The notes under the pieces are model-generated. The model worked only from the letters and a program-made list of their open reading frames with translations, searched no databases and had not been told where the DNA came from. DNA of 64,000 nt from Pelomyxa schiedti (lineage: Eukaryota; Evosea; Pelobiontida; Pelomyxidae): assembly GCA_020536535.1 (NCBI GenBank), contig JAHLWZ010000187.1, positions 125,089 through 189,088 on the forward strand, given 5' to 3'. The translations under genes and the position numbers were made by a program. Positions 43,692 through 56,453 of the stretch are shown one piece after another (position 1 is the first letter of the stretch; every line of letters begins with the position of its first letter).

Positions 43692-46570
43692 ATGGACCCC
43701 ACCCACGAGAAGTTGCGTCGCATGTTTGCCGACTTCATCGACGACGATGACGACGGCGTATCTGAGGGCGATTCCAGGGGCTCCGCGGCCCACCCGCCGC
43801 CCCCCAAAAAGGTGGCGGTAGATCACTCGCACCCTACATCGCCGATAAAGGGCGGCGGCAATAAACCTGCAACAACAGCGGTTTCGAAAGCAACTGCACC
43901 CACAACCACGTCACAAAGGGAGGAGGGCCAGAGTGTGGAGAAGAAAGCGAGACCCACGTCGGCGTCGGCGTCGCCTTCCTCGAAGAAGAAGAGCGGCGCA
44001 AGCAGCAATACACAAGACGCCAGCAGATGTGACGTCACCAAAAAGGCCAACAAAGCAACTGCCAAGGGGAAGAAAGGCGCCGCGAAAAAATCGCCCCCCA
44101 ATAGTCCTAATGTGCCCAATTCTGCCAGTGATAAGAAGGGAGCATCTGAGCCAAGCACTAAATCAAGCGCAAGCAGGAAGAGAAATAGCGGCCCGGCACT
44201 ACCTCAGCCTCCTGCCGAGGCTGTCAACGCCCCTGCTGTTGGACAGCAGCAGTCTTTCCGAGACTGGAAGCAATTGCAACCGGAGCTAATCGCTGTGCTG
44301 GAGAAGAGGTCTATTTCTCGGCCCACGCTCTTTCAGGTTCATATCCCTATCCTTTTCCGTTTCCATTTCCATCTACTTCCGCTAATTAGTGGATTGGCAT
44401 TTTGTTTGTAGTAACTATGTTTAAAGAAAAGAGTGTTTGACCACATAATGGGGGGAGGAGATACTATTGCTATCTCTCCTGATGGGAATAACAAAACAAT
44501 CTCCTACGTACTTCCTGTTGCCTCTCAGCTACTGAAAGATACTTCAGTGATATCGAATAACGCCAAAAGGCTCAATCTCCCCATGGTTTTGTGCATAGTG
44601 CCATCCCATGAAGTGGGAGAGGATATTGCTGCTGAGTTCAATGCTTGCTCGCTTGGCAAACTTGCTATCACAACGATGTGTGGAGATGGTTTGATGTCAG
44701 AGCAATGTACTCCGATTTCTCAAATTATGTCTTTATTGATATCTCATTCCTACCTTAGGTAGAAAACTTCATCGAGGGGTACACGTTGTGGTGGGAACAC
44801 CTGGTAGATTAATGGATCTTGAGTGCCGACTTGTTCTTACAGTAGCTCCTGTCAAATATGTCATTAATATCCTTTTGAAAAAAAAATTTGTTTCTTCATG
44901 TGATCCCTTAACACAACAACTTGATGAAACAGAAAAATTAAATGAAAAGCATCAAGAGGCTATCCGCATACTACTATCTAAAATGTAAGTTTTACCCCTT
45001 TTGCAGTTTAATTACTGTATGTTCTAAATTGTTGTAGTGTCTTACCACACCAAGTTCTTGTTTTCACTCAGTCGATGACACCATTTATACAGAGCCTTAG
45101 GCAAAGTTTTATGTCTTCAACTTGTGAAACATGTTGCTTTCTATTTTCCCTTTATCTCACTGAACCATCATGTAGTTGAACCGCCAGTCACCGCTGTACA
45201 AAGTAAACAAACCAACCAGCAGTTGGCTCTGTTTTGCCCGAACGAGCACACAGCAGTGATCGTACCTCATTTGATCAAAGTGTCTAATAAAAATAAGTTA
45301 CCATTTCTCACTTATCCTAGGCATACAGTAAAAATCGAAAAACGATCTTGTACTGCAATAGAAAAGAGGAAGCAAACGAACTTCTATCTGGAGTACCAGG
45401 TTCCTTACCTATCTCAAATATTCGACCAAATGGAGCTTTAGGATGTAGGGTAGTGCATTTTGATATTACAGCAGATGAACGCAAAAACGTTCTGGACAGT
45501 TTCAGACAGGTGAGAAGTCATTCTTTATTTTATTTCCAATCAACCTTCTAGGGAGCATTCGCAACTTTGATAACAACAGACTCATCTGGCCGTGGTATTG
45601 ACTTCAATAATGTCGGTCTCGTTATTCTCACTCGGCCATCCTTGTGTGTTTTTTTCACATCCAGTAAAAACTTTCTGAGTACCTTTCTTTAGCGAATTCA
45701 CGCAGTTTCTTTGTAATGCAACAAAGATTGGGAGGTTTTCTTCAAAAGGAGTGGCTATTACTATTTTTTCCCGTACAGGGTTTTCCCTATTACGGAGGAT
45801 TTCCATTGAACAAGGTTTTACTTTCCAGGTAGGATCTTGCCTCACAACAGTAAACAGGTGTTCAGTACAAGAGAATTGCGGCTCCCACAGGAACTGCTCT
45901 TCTTGATGTTCAACAGGAAATCCTACTAGGCAAGCTGAATTCCGTTTCTGAATCAGATACTTCTTGCTGTATGGATTTAGCAACCTCGCTGTTGAAACAA
46001 CACGTAAAACAGCCAAGTAAGTTGAAATGTTAAGATGACCAGTCCCACAGGGAGAGCAGATATTTGCTAAAACACTTGCTGTACTCGCAGGCCTTTCTAA
46101 TAGTCAACCAATTTCACTTCTCGCCACACATCCTGGCTACACTACCATACGAATTGAATTGGAAAGACCTTTACTCAAAACTGACCTCAATAATGTTCTC
46201 AGTCAATATATCCACAAACCTGTAATTACCCATTTTCCCCCTGCTATACTACCAACTAACAACTGAAAAACCAATAATTCAGGTGCAACTAGGACTGGTT
46301 CACGTGTGGGACAACAACAAAACCATATTCGCAGATGTGTTGCACTCGGACGCCCTCGGCCTCACACGCAACCCCGTCACTCCCGGGGGTGACGTCGTGT
46401 CAATAGAAATAGCAAAGTCACTGCCGGAGTTCTACCAGACCATAGAATCGGTGAACTTCCGGCCAGACGGATCGAATCCCTCGTGGAGAGACGTTGTCAA
46501 CGACATGCCACAATCCACATCCACGTCCGCACCAACAAGGAACCCACGTTTCGACCCCAATGACGAGTGA
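43692..46570 (+). CDS. Divergent DEAD-box helicase-like protein
   Basis: ATG at 43692; exon 1 to 44336, exon 2 44427-44688, exon 3 from about 44760, further exons to a TGA at 46568-46570. The first 190 residues are acidic then Lys/Ser-rich and disordered. The helicase core follows: Q-region (WKQLQPELIAVLEKRSISRP), motif I as SPDGNNKTISYVLP, motif Ia VLCIVPSHE, Ib GTPGRLMDL, motif III position VLVFTQSMTPF. The C-terminal lobe has YCNRKEEANELL, FDITADERKNVLDSFRQG and TTDSSGRGIDFNNVGLVI. Motif I lacks the second Gly of GxGKT, SAT is TQS, and the only DEAD-like tetrad I find is DETE at unusual spacing. The C-terminal lobe motifs are good. Probably an RNA-binding DEAD-box relative with weak or no ATPase activity. 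Confidence 0.72.
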
Positions 46571-48335
46571 TTCTGATTTCTCCATTTTTCTCTAGAATTT
46601 CGCTTTTTTTTTTCCTCTTTTTAGTGTTTGGAGGTATCAAATGGCACAAAGATGGAATGCCGCGCCAGTGTGTATTGCGAATACGATCTCAGAAGCACCT
46701 TCGTCATCTACAGGGTGGTGTGTGGTTGATGCAATCAGTGCTGATTGGAGACTTGGTTCTGGCCATGCACAGAACTCACAAAGTGCTGGTGCTTTCATTA
46801 TGTTTCCAGTGTGGAACAGAGTGAACTGTGAAGTTTTAAATGAAATGTGCAATACAAACAAAGACTGAGAGCTTGCTTGCTTCCATCATATGCAGTCAGT
46901 TGCCACAGAGAGCCTCCAATATCACGCCATCCATCACACCACAAAACACCCCATCCCCACTTGCACACTGCTGCACACACCACTGTCTTTGGCATCTAAA
47001 AATCGGCGGAAAAGAGTACAAGTAAACACACTCTCCATAGCGGCGAGAAGGCGTGGTTTGTGAGTCATACACACACTTCCCTGTTGGCGGTTAGTTATTA
47101 CTGTAAAGACCAACAACCACGAAAACAAAAAATCAGAACAAATCAAACTCCACAAAGAAGAGAAACCAAAAACAGAAGAAAGGGCAAACGCCATGGTGAA
47201 GTGCGTGGGTTTTGACGCAATAGAGTGACCCCGTTGGAATGGGACGACAAACAAAAAAATGAAATAAAACAAAATGCAAGCGAGGGCTGGAGGAACGAAC
47301 CTTGCGATACCGGCCATGACGCATACAGACGCTATCGACACCCAGCAGCCGAGTGCCGCAAGCGCGATCGTCTCCAGCACGTTTGTCAGCAACGCAAACA
47401 CGAATGCGACAATAGTCTTCTTCATCTCTCGTCAAACACGAAGCTATTCATCTCTCGTCAAACACGAAGCAAATGGTAAACGGAATAAAATGTAAAAAAT
47501 GCCTTCGAAACCGCAGGCTTTTATATGTTTATTATCAATCGAGAATGCATTTGCAACTGAACCGTTTACATCACTCCCCTGCACAGTTTATAAAAAAGAA
47601 AAGAAATCTCCTTCAGTCTAACATTCTAAGGAAAATTCATGCCAAAATGAAATCTCAGAGATGGAAACAAGAAAATCAGACCTAAGACGTAAGTCCCACA
47701 ACAACAACAGCAACTCCTGAACTTACTTTGCCTCAGTCATCTTTCACAAACAGAAAGCAATGCCTCTGAGTTGACGAATCTGTGATTGTTTTTCTTTTTA
47801 AAGAGCATTTCTAGTAAAGATCTATGTCGTGATTTACGTAGATACGTGATTACGTTGCTCCTTTTCCAAAGGTTCTTACTCTTGTACGGCAATTATTATA
47901 TTATTATATACTCTCCCGCAACACACAAACTCCCACAATTCCCAATGCATGAAAACTCACAGAAAACCACAGACAGAGACTTGCCTTACGTTTCCTCCTG
48001 CCGGCACAGAGCCTTTATACTACGTAAACTGTCAGCCGGGGTCTGCTCTGTCTCCTCAGCAATCATCACCATAACCTCCCATAATCCGCCGGCCGCTCCT
48101 CCACACACCCGGTACACACGATATCTCGCTGTGACCTCATCATCACCTTCACATCTTTCGTCACGGCAACACCCATCCACGCTTATTAATGTGCTAGGTA
48201 TAGTGATGACTGATGACTCAATTCTTTTCTTTGTATTGGGTTTTACTTAATAATGTGCAAGATCATAGATCACCCCATCATCAACAAAAACAAAAAGAGA
48301 AAACCATCACTGAGCTCAAATTGGTTTTTTCCGCG
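46571..48335. other. 1.8-kb stretch with no resolved gene
   Basis: I cannot fit a multi-exon gene here. A - strand frame starting with ATG at 47425-47423 opens with a signal-peptide-like stretch (MKKTIVAFVFALLTN, then LETIALAALGCW), but later exons cannot be joined. A + strand frame at 46641-46868 (75 codons from ATG) has no recognisable family. A 24-base tandem repeat spans 47421-47470. Confidence 0.45.
47421..47470. repeat. Tandem 24-base duplication, 26-base period
   Basis: Identical copies at 47421-47444 and 47447-47470, separated by TA. Each contains TCTCTCGTCAAACACGAAGC. It covers the start of the possible - strand signal-peptide exon. Confidence 0.9.
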
Positions 48336-51300
48336 ATGCAGCCCGATGTCACGGGTGCAGCAGCAGGTGCCCATTTCCCAGCATTTTCCTCCTAATTTTT
48401 TGGTCTCAGTCTCCTCTACAGGCAAAGTCCCGCCTCGTCGTGGCAAACTGGTCAAAGGGTCCCACAAAGAACAGTCACAGCATAACCAGAGTCGCGATGT
48501 AATTGTATCCCCGACAACCGACGTCACCCCAACCAACACTCCACCTCAGCAACCCCAAGACGCATCATCCCATAATGCAGCCGCCACGAGCTCGTCGCCC
48601 CCTTTTATGGCCCCCGCCACTCCACCACCCCAACAAGAGTCCTCCTCCTCCTCCTCGTCGTCATCCTCATCTTCCTCGACCGGCATTTCAGACGAACCAG
48701 ACCAGGGCACCATGGCCACGACCACAACAACCTCGTCGACGATGTGTGTGGACGTGGCCCCTGTCGACGAGACTCCCAAGACGTCCCCTTCGTCGTCATC
48801 GTCATCGCCACCTGTGGTAGTTCCAAGCAACTTTGGTGACAGTTATTACAACAAAGATGGCGTTGACAAGGATGCCAACCAGGCTCTGAATCAAAACCAA
48901 AATCAAATGGTGGATGGAGAGGTGGCTTCCCCGCCTAGCAGTGGTTCTAATTCTAATGCTAATCCTACTCTGAATGTGATGGCACCTGTGAGTGTGGGTT
49001 TGTTGCCTGAAACTACTGTGGCTCCTTCATGCTCCTTGCAGGAGAGGTATATGCTATCTAATTTATGGATGAAGATATTCATAGGATTTTTTGTTTGTTT
49101 GTTTTTGCTCACTATAAGCTTTCCTCTCTCCAATTCTCGTAGAGATTGTCCAGGTAGTTTCTTTTGTTGGTTTTTCTCCCACTAATCCACTCATAGAAAA
49201 CCAAGCCGTAATCATCACTGAAATGTGCACTTGTGTGCATCCATTTTTATTGCTCAACTAAATCAGGTGGAATTCTGGGAGCAAGAGTCGTGCAGTGCAG
49301 CTGGTTAAGAACCTCCTAACTCCATTACTCATGCACTCCTTTGAGCTCAATGACAAGTAATCCTTGTAGTAACTTGTTTAAGTTTAACTGTAAATAAAGG
49401 TCGGTACTTTTACAACTATGTCTGATTGCAAAACGAATTCCCATGTTGTATGCTGATCCTGATTTGCTAAAGGTAGCAATCAACAAGAAGTCAACACAAC
49501 TTAATGTGTCCTAGACATTTAAGCGTTATATGTCGCATGACAGTACTCAGCACTTTAACAACTCCATTTCTTTCTCTGTTGTTATTTCTCTCTTCTATGC
49601 AGCATATACACTCATTCCACAATGGCCTATTATCTTTTTCCAGGTTAACTATTCCATTATCCTGTTATTAGTTTTAAGCAATGCACAGGGTTACTTGGAT
49701 GATGCCCTGGGGGAAAGGATCTGGGTAGATGATCCCTGCTTAGCCTTATTTGTGAACGAGATTATTTCCAGCCTGTTTCCCACACAAAGTAAGGAATGCA
49801 AAGAATCCAGATTTGATCCAGCCACTACTGTTGAGGTATTGCAAGCTCAGTATGAGCTTCAGAAATGACGTTTCCAACCCCAACAGGCACACAGCTTGTT
49901 AATTCAAACTCTTAGAGGTCAGATTGTGCATCACGAGGAGAGAAAAATCAAGAATATCATCAAAGTGAGTGTTTTTCCTGACTATTGAGCCACCATGTAA
50001 TTGGTTGATTCATAGGTTGCCACATTGGCACTATCACTCCCTGAAGTGAGGGTACTTTGCACTGATGTATTAGATGGTCAGTTGGTTGTTTCTTTTCATT
50101 CTCCTCATTTTGATTAATACAACAAAAGAATGGCTAAACAGTCCCTCATTTTTTCTGGTATCTCGAACTTTTTTTGAAACCCTCAGTCGCAGTTTTTCTT
50201 CTGAGTGTGCTTCGGACTTGGATTGCCTGTTGAACGTGATGAAGGTGCTTTATACTCTACTTTCTAATGCCTCACTTATTTCTTTCGGCTTCACCTAGTT
50301 GAGAAATACGTGCAAGCAAAATAATACTCAAACAGTCTATGATGCAATCGAGAGAATACTCAAAGGGGATCTTGTTTTTCAGGCAAAAGGAAGGTAGTAA
50401 ATCACATGGTTTTATGTTGAAATTATTCCAGCACTTGAGCACTTTGTTGTGACTGAATTACTACCTCCAAATAACGTTAAATCTCCCAACATCAAACTCT
50501 TTTCCATCATCTGGGATTCAATGCAATGTATGTAAAAACACCTTCTTGCTGTAGTACTCACATTTTAATTCTTCCAGTGTCCATCAGAGAGATTGAACTT
50601 GCCAAAATTTTCCAAAAATTTGCACAGCAGTCGGAATTTTTAAGGTGCACTGACCCCTTCCTTTTTTGGTTCTTGACTTCGAATATTCCAGATCAACTTT
50701 GAAGCGGCTATTGAAGATAATAGGCACACTACTTCTGGTTATGTACCTACTGACCCATTCAACCAGGACAAGACTTCCGTTATTATGATTTCTGTAGAGC
50801 TTTACTTGAGAAATTTGACCCTATTTTGCAATTGCCTGTACAATACCCACAGGTTTTTTTGTGGAATTTAATATTCTCAGGAGGCAGAACGAGATAATTG
50901 GGTTTCTCGTATTATTGATATCTTTATTCTCGCCATTTTGGTGAATGTGCCCAGTCACAACACTGATCAAGGTTGCACCATTTCCCAGCAATCCCCCTCA
51001 CCTCTGGATAGCAAATTCATCAAATCCTGCAAGACAATTTGAATCGCATGCTAGCAGCATTCAAGTACCATTTAACCCTTGCACTTTGTGTAACCCAGTC
51101 CAGACTGCTGCAATCACTTGGTGCCAAAAAAATCTCACGTCCTATCTTCCCAATGTGTCCTATGTCCGGTTTACCCAAATTCTGCAACAGTTTTTATTTT
51201 TTGAGAACCCTCCCTGTTATATACGTACAGCAGACCCAAATTTGCCCCCCCCTCTCCCTGCTCCCCCTCCAATCACGGTGTGTTGTATGCAGTTGATTCC

Positions 51301-54300
51301 TTCAACTGAGTGCACCCCAAAAAAGATACCCACAGATGAAGATCGACAACTTAAAAGTCTTGTGATGAACACAGATAATCCTGAGAATGCCATGCCCCTT
51401 CCAGTGCAGGAAGAAGTTATATACGCGGTAGTAATCAACTACACATGATATATTTATAACTTAATCTCCCTAGATTTTGAATATTGTGTTGACTAAACAA
51501 CCTCTGGATGCAAGCACTGCCAACACTTTCATCAGTAAGCTCTTGTACCGGGCATCTCCTCTGTGTTCCTCACCAATCAGTGAGGTTTTGAAAGATTGTT
51601 TCAATATCACTCTCACCTGCAGTCAGCATAATCCTTTACCTATAAAAAATCCAACTGAACTTGTGGATGCCTTGCTGCACAAATTGCCGTGCTTTTGCAG
51701 CACAGACATGGGTATGGAACAAAACATCAAAATTATGTCAAATGTCCCTTAGGGAGTCTTTCTTTTGGGGAACTATACTGGCCTGCTTGTGTCAATGCTG
51801 TATCTCTTGCTGCATTCAGTCCCTCAGCCGTTGGAGCGTGTGTGTGGAACAAAGAACCTGATGTCACAGTACCTCCTAATCCTACAAAAATGATCCCGTT
51901 TGACTGGGACTTACCAGATTTTGATGGAGATGCTTCTAACACGCAAATGGGCTTTTCCTGCCCTTGTGCCTCTTGGAAAGACCTTACAATCTTTGAAGGT
52001 GACCTAGAGCGTAACTACAAATCTTTTTGATAGAATCTCAAATTGTTGCTCTCAGGAACAACAGACTCGGGTTGAATATGAGCATAAGCGACGATTAATG
52101 CAAGTTGTTGGTTGCTCATCCCTGATACTTGCTGATCACCTTACTTAAATTAACAGAACTCCTGAGATCGCAAGGCAGGTTTCAAGGTATATTTCCTCCG
52201 AAAGTTATCAATGACCTGGATTTGTTGGCATCAAATTTCCTTTTGGATTCCTCCCAATTACGCCAAATCCATATCCCTCCTCAGAAAGGCAATGACACTT
52301 CAAGAAAGTTTTACGTACTTACTCACCGGCAGTTATTGATATGCTCAGTGACGTTGATTCCAAGTTGCATATCTCCCAAACTCTTTCCCGCTGTAGGGAT
52401 CCAGGTATCATATCAATAACAGATTCGTTTTCCTTGTAATAATCATAATCCAACGTAAGATTTTCTCTACGACCTCACAAGGCAGCAAGAGCCAACTCAA
52501 TCACTTAGCTGGATCCAACCAATGGTGCATAGTGAACCCCAGTGTATAAATGTTTTGCCGGTGAACACGAAGTGTGTATTGCTGTTCAATGAGGTCTTTC
52601 AGAAAGAGTACTTCGCCTACTTCCTTGACCAATATTTAAACTCCTAGTGGCACTGTTCGGCAACTGATATCTGAGTCACTTTGCAGTGAGTTTAATGCTG
52701 AGACTCCTGCTCCCACAGTAGAAATTTTAGAGTTTTTTCTGAGCCGGTTATATGATAGGTAAATGTGGTTTTCTGTCCCATATGTTTGCGTTAATTCTTT
52801 TAGTCATTTAGCAACACGGGGCCAAGCAATGGCTTCACTCTCTATACTCCTACTTAGGTACTCACACTTTTTTTTGGCCTGTTGCTAACCACTCACTAAG
52901 GAATAATAGACTGTCTTCCTTCTCTGACTGCCTTTCAGAACTGCCGACCTTAAAGTGGCATAGTGCACAATGCGTCCAGTCTGCCATAGCAAAATCTTTG
53001 TGTCAGGTCTTATCCAAGTTAGTTTCTTTTCTAAGTTTTTTTTTTTTTTTTGCGTGCTAACTGTCTTCAAGAGAAACCCGCACATCCATCATTGGGGCCT
53101 GCTTATCCTATCTTCGTCTTCATATGAATGACTCTAATTTAGCAATAATACTTAGGTTGTTCATGTTTGTTTCCTTTCCTTACACAGTTGCAGTCAAAAG
53201 TTACTAAATCGCAAACTTGTTTGCTCTATTATACTGCAAGATGAAACTTTATTTACTATTTGCTGTGAGATAATGTCTGGCATTCTTACAAGAAACTCGT
53301 TAGAACTTGAAAATGAGAGAAGTTTTCTTATTCAAGCAAGTCCTGGCTTTTTTTTTTTTTTTTACCTAACAGTGTCCAGGGCAAGTGTATCCCACAAATC
53401 ATGTACGACGGAGTTGTAAAGCTTCTTTCTTGCCAAGTACTGGGAAGAGAATTCTGTGCAGTTCTCTGGAAATTGGTCTGTGGGACCGTACACCCCTTTA
53501 AGGATGATAATGGGTATGTCTCCAACTTATAAAACAAGAAGAAACTTTCTTCAGAAACATACTTCTCTCGCCCACGCAGCAGCTTGACCTCCTAATGTCT
53601 GGAAATCCTCTCTTCATTGATGAAGGTTGCAGAATCTCTTTTCTCCTCTTACCGATGAGATAGTTCTTTCTCTATTCACTCTGCAGGATTTAATCCTGTT
53701 AATGCAAAAACCTGGCCTTCCTCTGGCAGCTTTGGACCGCATGATTTCTCATATCAGTGTGAATTGCAATGTTGAAGTATTACAAGAACTTAAAAGCTCA
53801 CATGACTTAATTGAGAAGCTATTTGGTCTCAGTGAAATGGGCATTGCTGGTATGCAATCCTGCGTCATGGTCACTTTGCACCCTTGCCTGATATGTACAA
53901 GGTGCCAAGAATCTCTTGACTACTTTCAAAAAGGCGTTCAGCCTGGAAGACGAGCACAGGAAAAATATTAATGCCATGGATCTAATGATATCACCTAGTG
54001 GTTTAAAAGAGGTTTTTTTTTTGTATCCTTAACGATGACGGGTTCATTCTTATCTAGATGGTTTGTGATGTCGGAAACATTCAAAGTGCCCAGCTACCTT
54101 GTCTTGACTTAGAGCGAGTAACACACCCTGTTCACTTTCTGTAATAACCTTTTTTTTTTCAGGCTCCTGAAGAAGAATGTCTTACCCAAACAACGGGCCC
54201 GGAACAACTACAACCAGTATGCCAGAACAATAAAATGACCATTATGCTCACCTCATAGCAGAAGCAGTTCCTTCTAAATCTTTCGAGCAACCCTGATCCA

Positions 54301-56398
54301 CAAAACCTCCTTCGTAAGTTTCGGAATAAGAACGCTATTGAGCTTTCTCTCCTGTACAACATGGCATTCTTGTGTACCTCTTCATTTCAGAACATCCTTC
54401 CCATATTGCTCGATTGGATATGCTTTCTTGACCCTCAGGTACATTGGTGAAATGCAGGCCAGTCTCACGTCCCCCTAGTGCACAAAGTTGATATTGACAA
54501 GCCCTGATGCTGGTCAGAAACTTTACTTTGAAACCTGTCATTATATGTTGTTCAGCCTCCTTTTGCACAATAGTAGTTGGAACCGTGTGCATAGCTTCAT
54601 TCAGTTCTTAACAAACTCCCCACAGGTTTAATCAATTCAAGTTCCAATTACATTAATTGTTTTTAAGAAGGTGAAGCCGGGCTTGGCAATTGAAGTTGTA
54701 AACGCATGTTTGCAGCACCCCAGAGGATGGTCTGCCTTTACTGTGCATTACCGCTACCAGTCAAACGAAACAAGGGAGCCTTCCAAACTATGCAATTTCT
54801 CTTCCAAGTGAGTTCGCTTGTTGTTGTTGCTATGTAAAATTCATTTTCAGTTCATTGTGTTCTCTTGCCGACTGTGTCATTCAATCTCTGGCTGGGCGAA
54901 GCGGCACCGAGCAAGAAACCATACAAATGATTCTCAGTTTATGTGACCAAGGTAGTGCCAATACAACTTCCCTGGCAATGTATGTGGGAACATTAGTCAG
55001 TAGCAATACGGGTTCTCCAGAGGTTTTGGCGTCCTATGGCTTTGGCCTTTTGTGATTAAATATCTCTAGAAACCTGCCCGTAAGAAACTACTCAACTCCC
55101 TTTACATTCAACACCCTTCAACGATCAGAACCATTTTTCCACACAGATTCACTAGACTCTCCAAACCTCAGATTTTCTCTTCCGTCATTACTTGCCCAGT
55201 AATTTTCCATTTCTTGAGGTGGCAGAATACATCACTCACACACCTTAAGCTGGATGAAATACTCCACAAATCACTGGCAGCAATTAACTCCGTCCAAGAA
55301 GAAAGCCTATTCGCTACAGTATTAGTACTGAAAATATCACAATTACACCCACAGATAGTCTTGAGGTAACTTATTCGTGTTGGAGGACTTGCACATTGAG
55401 CTTCTCAAGGAAAGTTAAAACATTGATAACATTATTGGAGGGCAAGGCATACATGACTTACAATGAGTTTATTTCCCGAGGGAATCACAATCTTTTTTTT
55501 TATGTCATGTGCATATTCGATGCTCTGCGCCCAGCAATTTCTGTAAGCTTTTTGAGGGAAAGATGCAAATTAATGACTTTGACTTGAAAACCCAGGTCCA
55601 CTACCAGCAGGAACTTTCATCCCTTCTCATATCAATCAGTGAAGGGATTTTCGCCTGTTTGGGGAAGCCAGAGCCCCAGTTGCTGCCCCTCTTGAACCTC
55701 TTCTTGGATTTTGTTGCAAGCTTTACCAGTGAGTGTCATTTTGACAAAATAACCCGTGACAAGCTCGATATGAAGTATGTGTCTAATTACTTCCCCTAAA
55801 CATTAAGCAAACGAAGGAGCATTAAAAACGCAGTACAATTAGTGCAACACAAATCAGATCCACACAGTGGAGCAGCACTTCTTCAGAGTTACACACGGGT
55901 TACCTCTCGTGTCTCTGTGATTTGAATCTTATCATCACAAACAGGGCAAGCCCACATCTGCTGCTACAGTATTGAAACTGATATGGTCTACAGATAGAAC
56001 TGCACTACAAGATGGGCAACAGTTATTTTTGCGTTTACTTGTTGATGATCCCAGGTTTTTAGGCCACAGAAATGGCTTCGCTTTTACCTAATCCCCCCAG
56101 TTCTTCAGGGCTACTGGAAGCACAAATACATGAGCTTCTGCACAGTGAAAGGGAAGAAGTCCGGTGGTGGTGCTTCGCCCACTTCGGAGAAGTATTTCCG
56201 TTTTGTCTCGGTAACCAGTTTACATTCACCATTTCAACACTACTAATACCACAAACAGAGCACTTGGATTCCATTGTTGCCGAACTATTCCATCACCCAC
56301 AGTTCCGGGATGCCACAATAGCCCTTTCCACAGTAGCAAAGAAATTCTCTCGCTTATTGGGTAAAGGAAAAAGGAAAGAACACAGTGGGGAGGCCTGA
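48336..56398 (+). CDS. INTS1: Integrator complex subunit 1
   Basis: The ATG at 48336 begins MQPDVTGAAA; an intron then joins VSSTGKVPPRRGKL. About 35 or more short exons run to a TGA at 56396-56398. The N-terminal 250 residues are Ser/Pro/Thr-rich with Ser runs. From 49269 the chain is an all-helical HEAT-like solenoid. Diagnostic segments match INTS1: DALGERIWVDDPCLALFV (in other species, DSLGERIWVD), LLIQTLRGQI...VRVLCTDVLD, HLATRGQAMASLSILLL, LPTLKWHSAQCVQSAIAKSL and NEFISRGNHNLFFYVMCIFD. INTS1 is the large backbone subunit of Integrator, the Pol II-associated RNA-cleaving complex that processes snRNA 3' ends and attenuates transcription. Individual exon joins were only sampled, so frame breaks inside it cannot be excluded. 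Confidence 0.82.
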
Positions 56399-56453
56399 AG
56401 TCTCCTGCGCTGTAAGGAAAAAGAAAATTTTGCACAATTTTTTTATTCATTTC

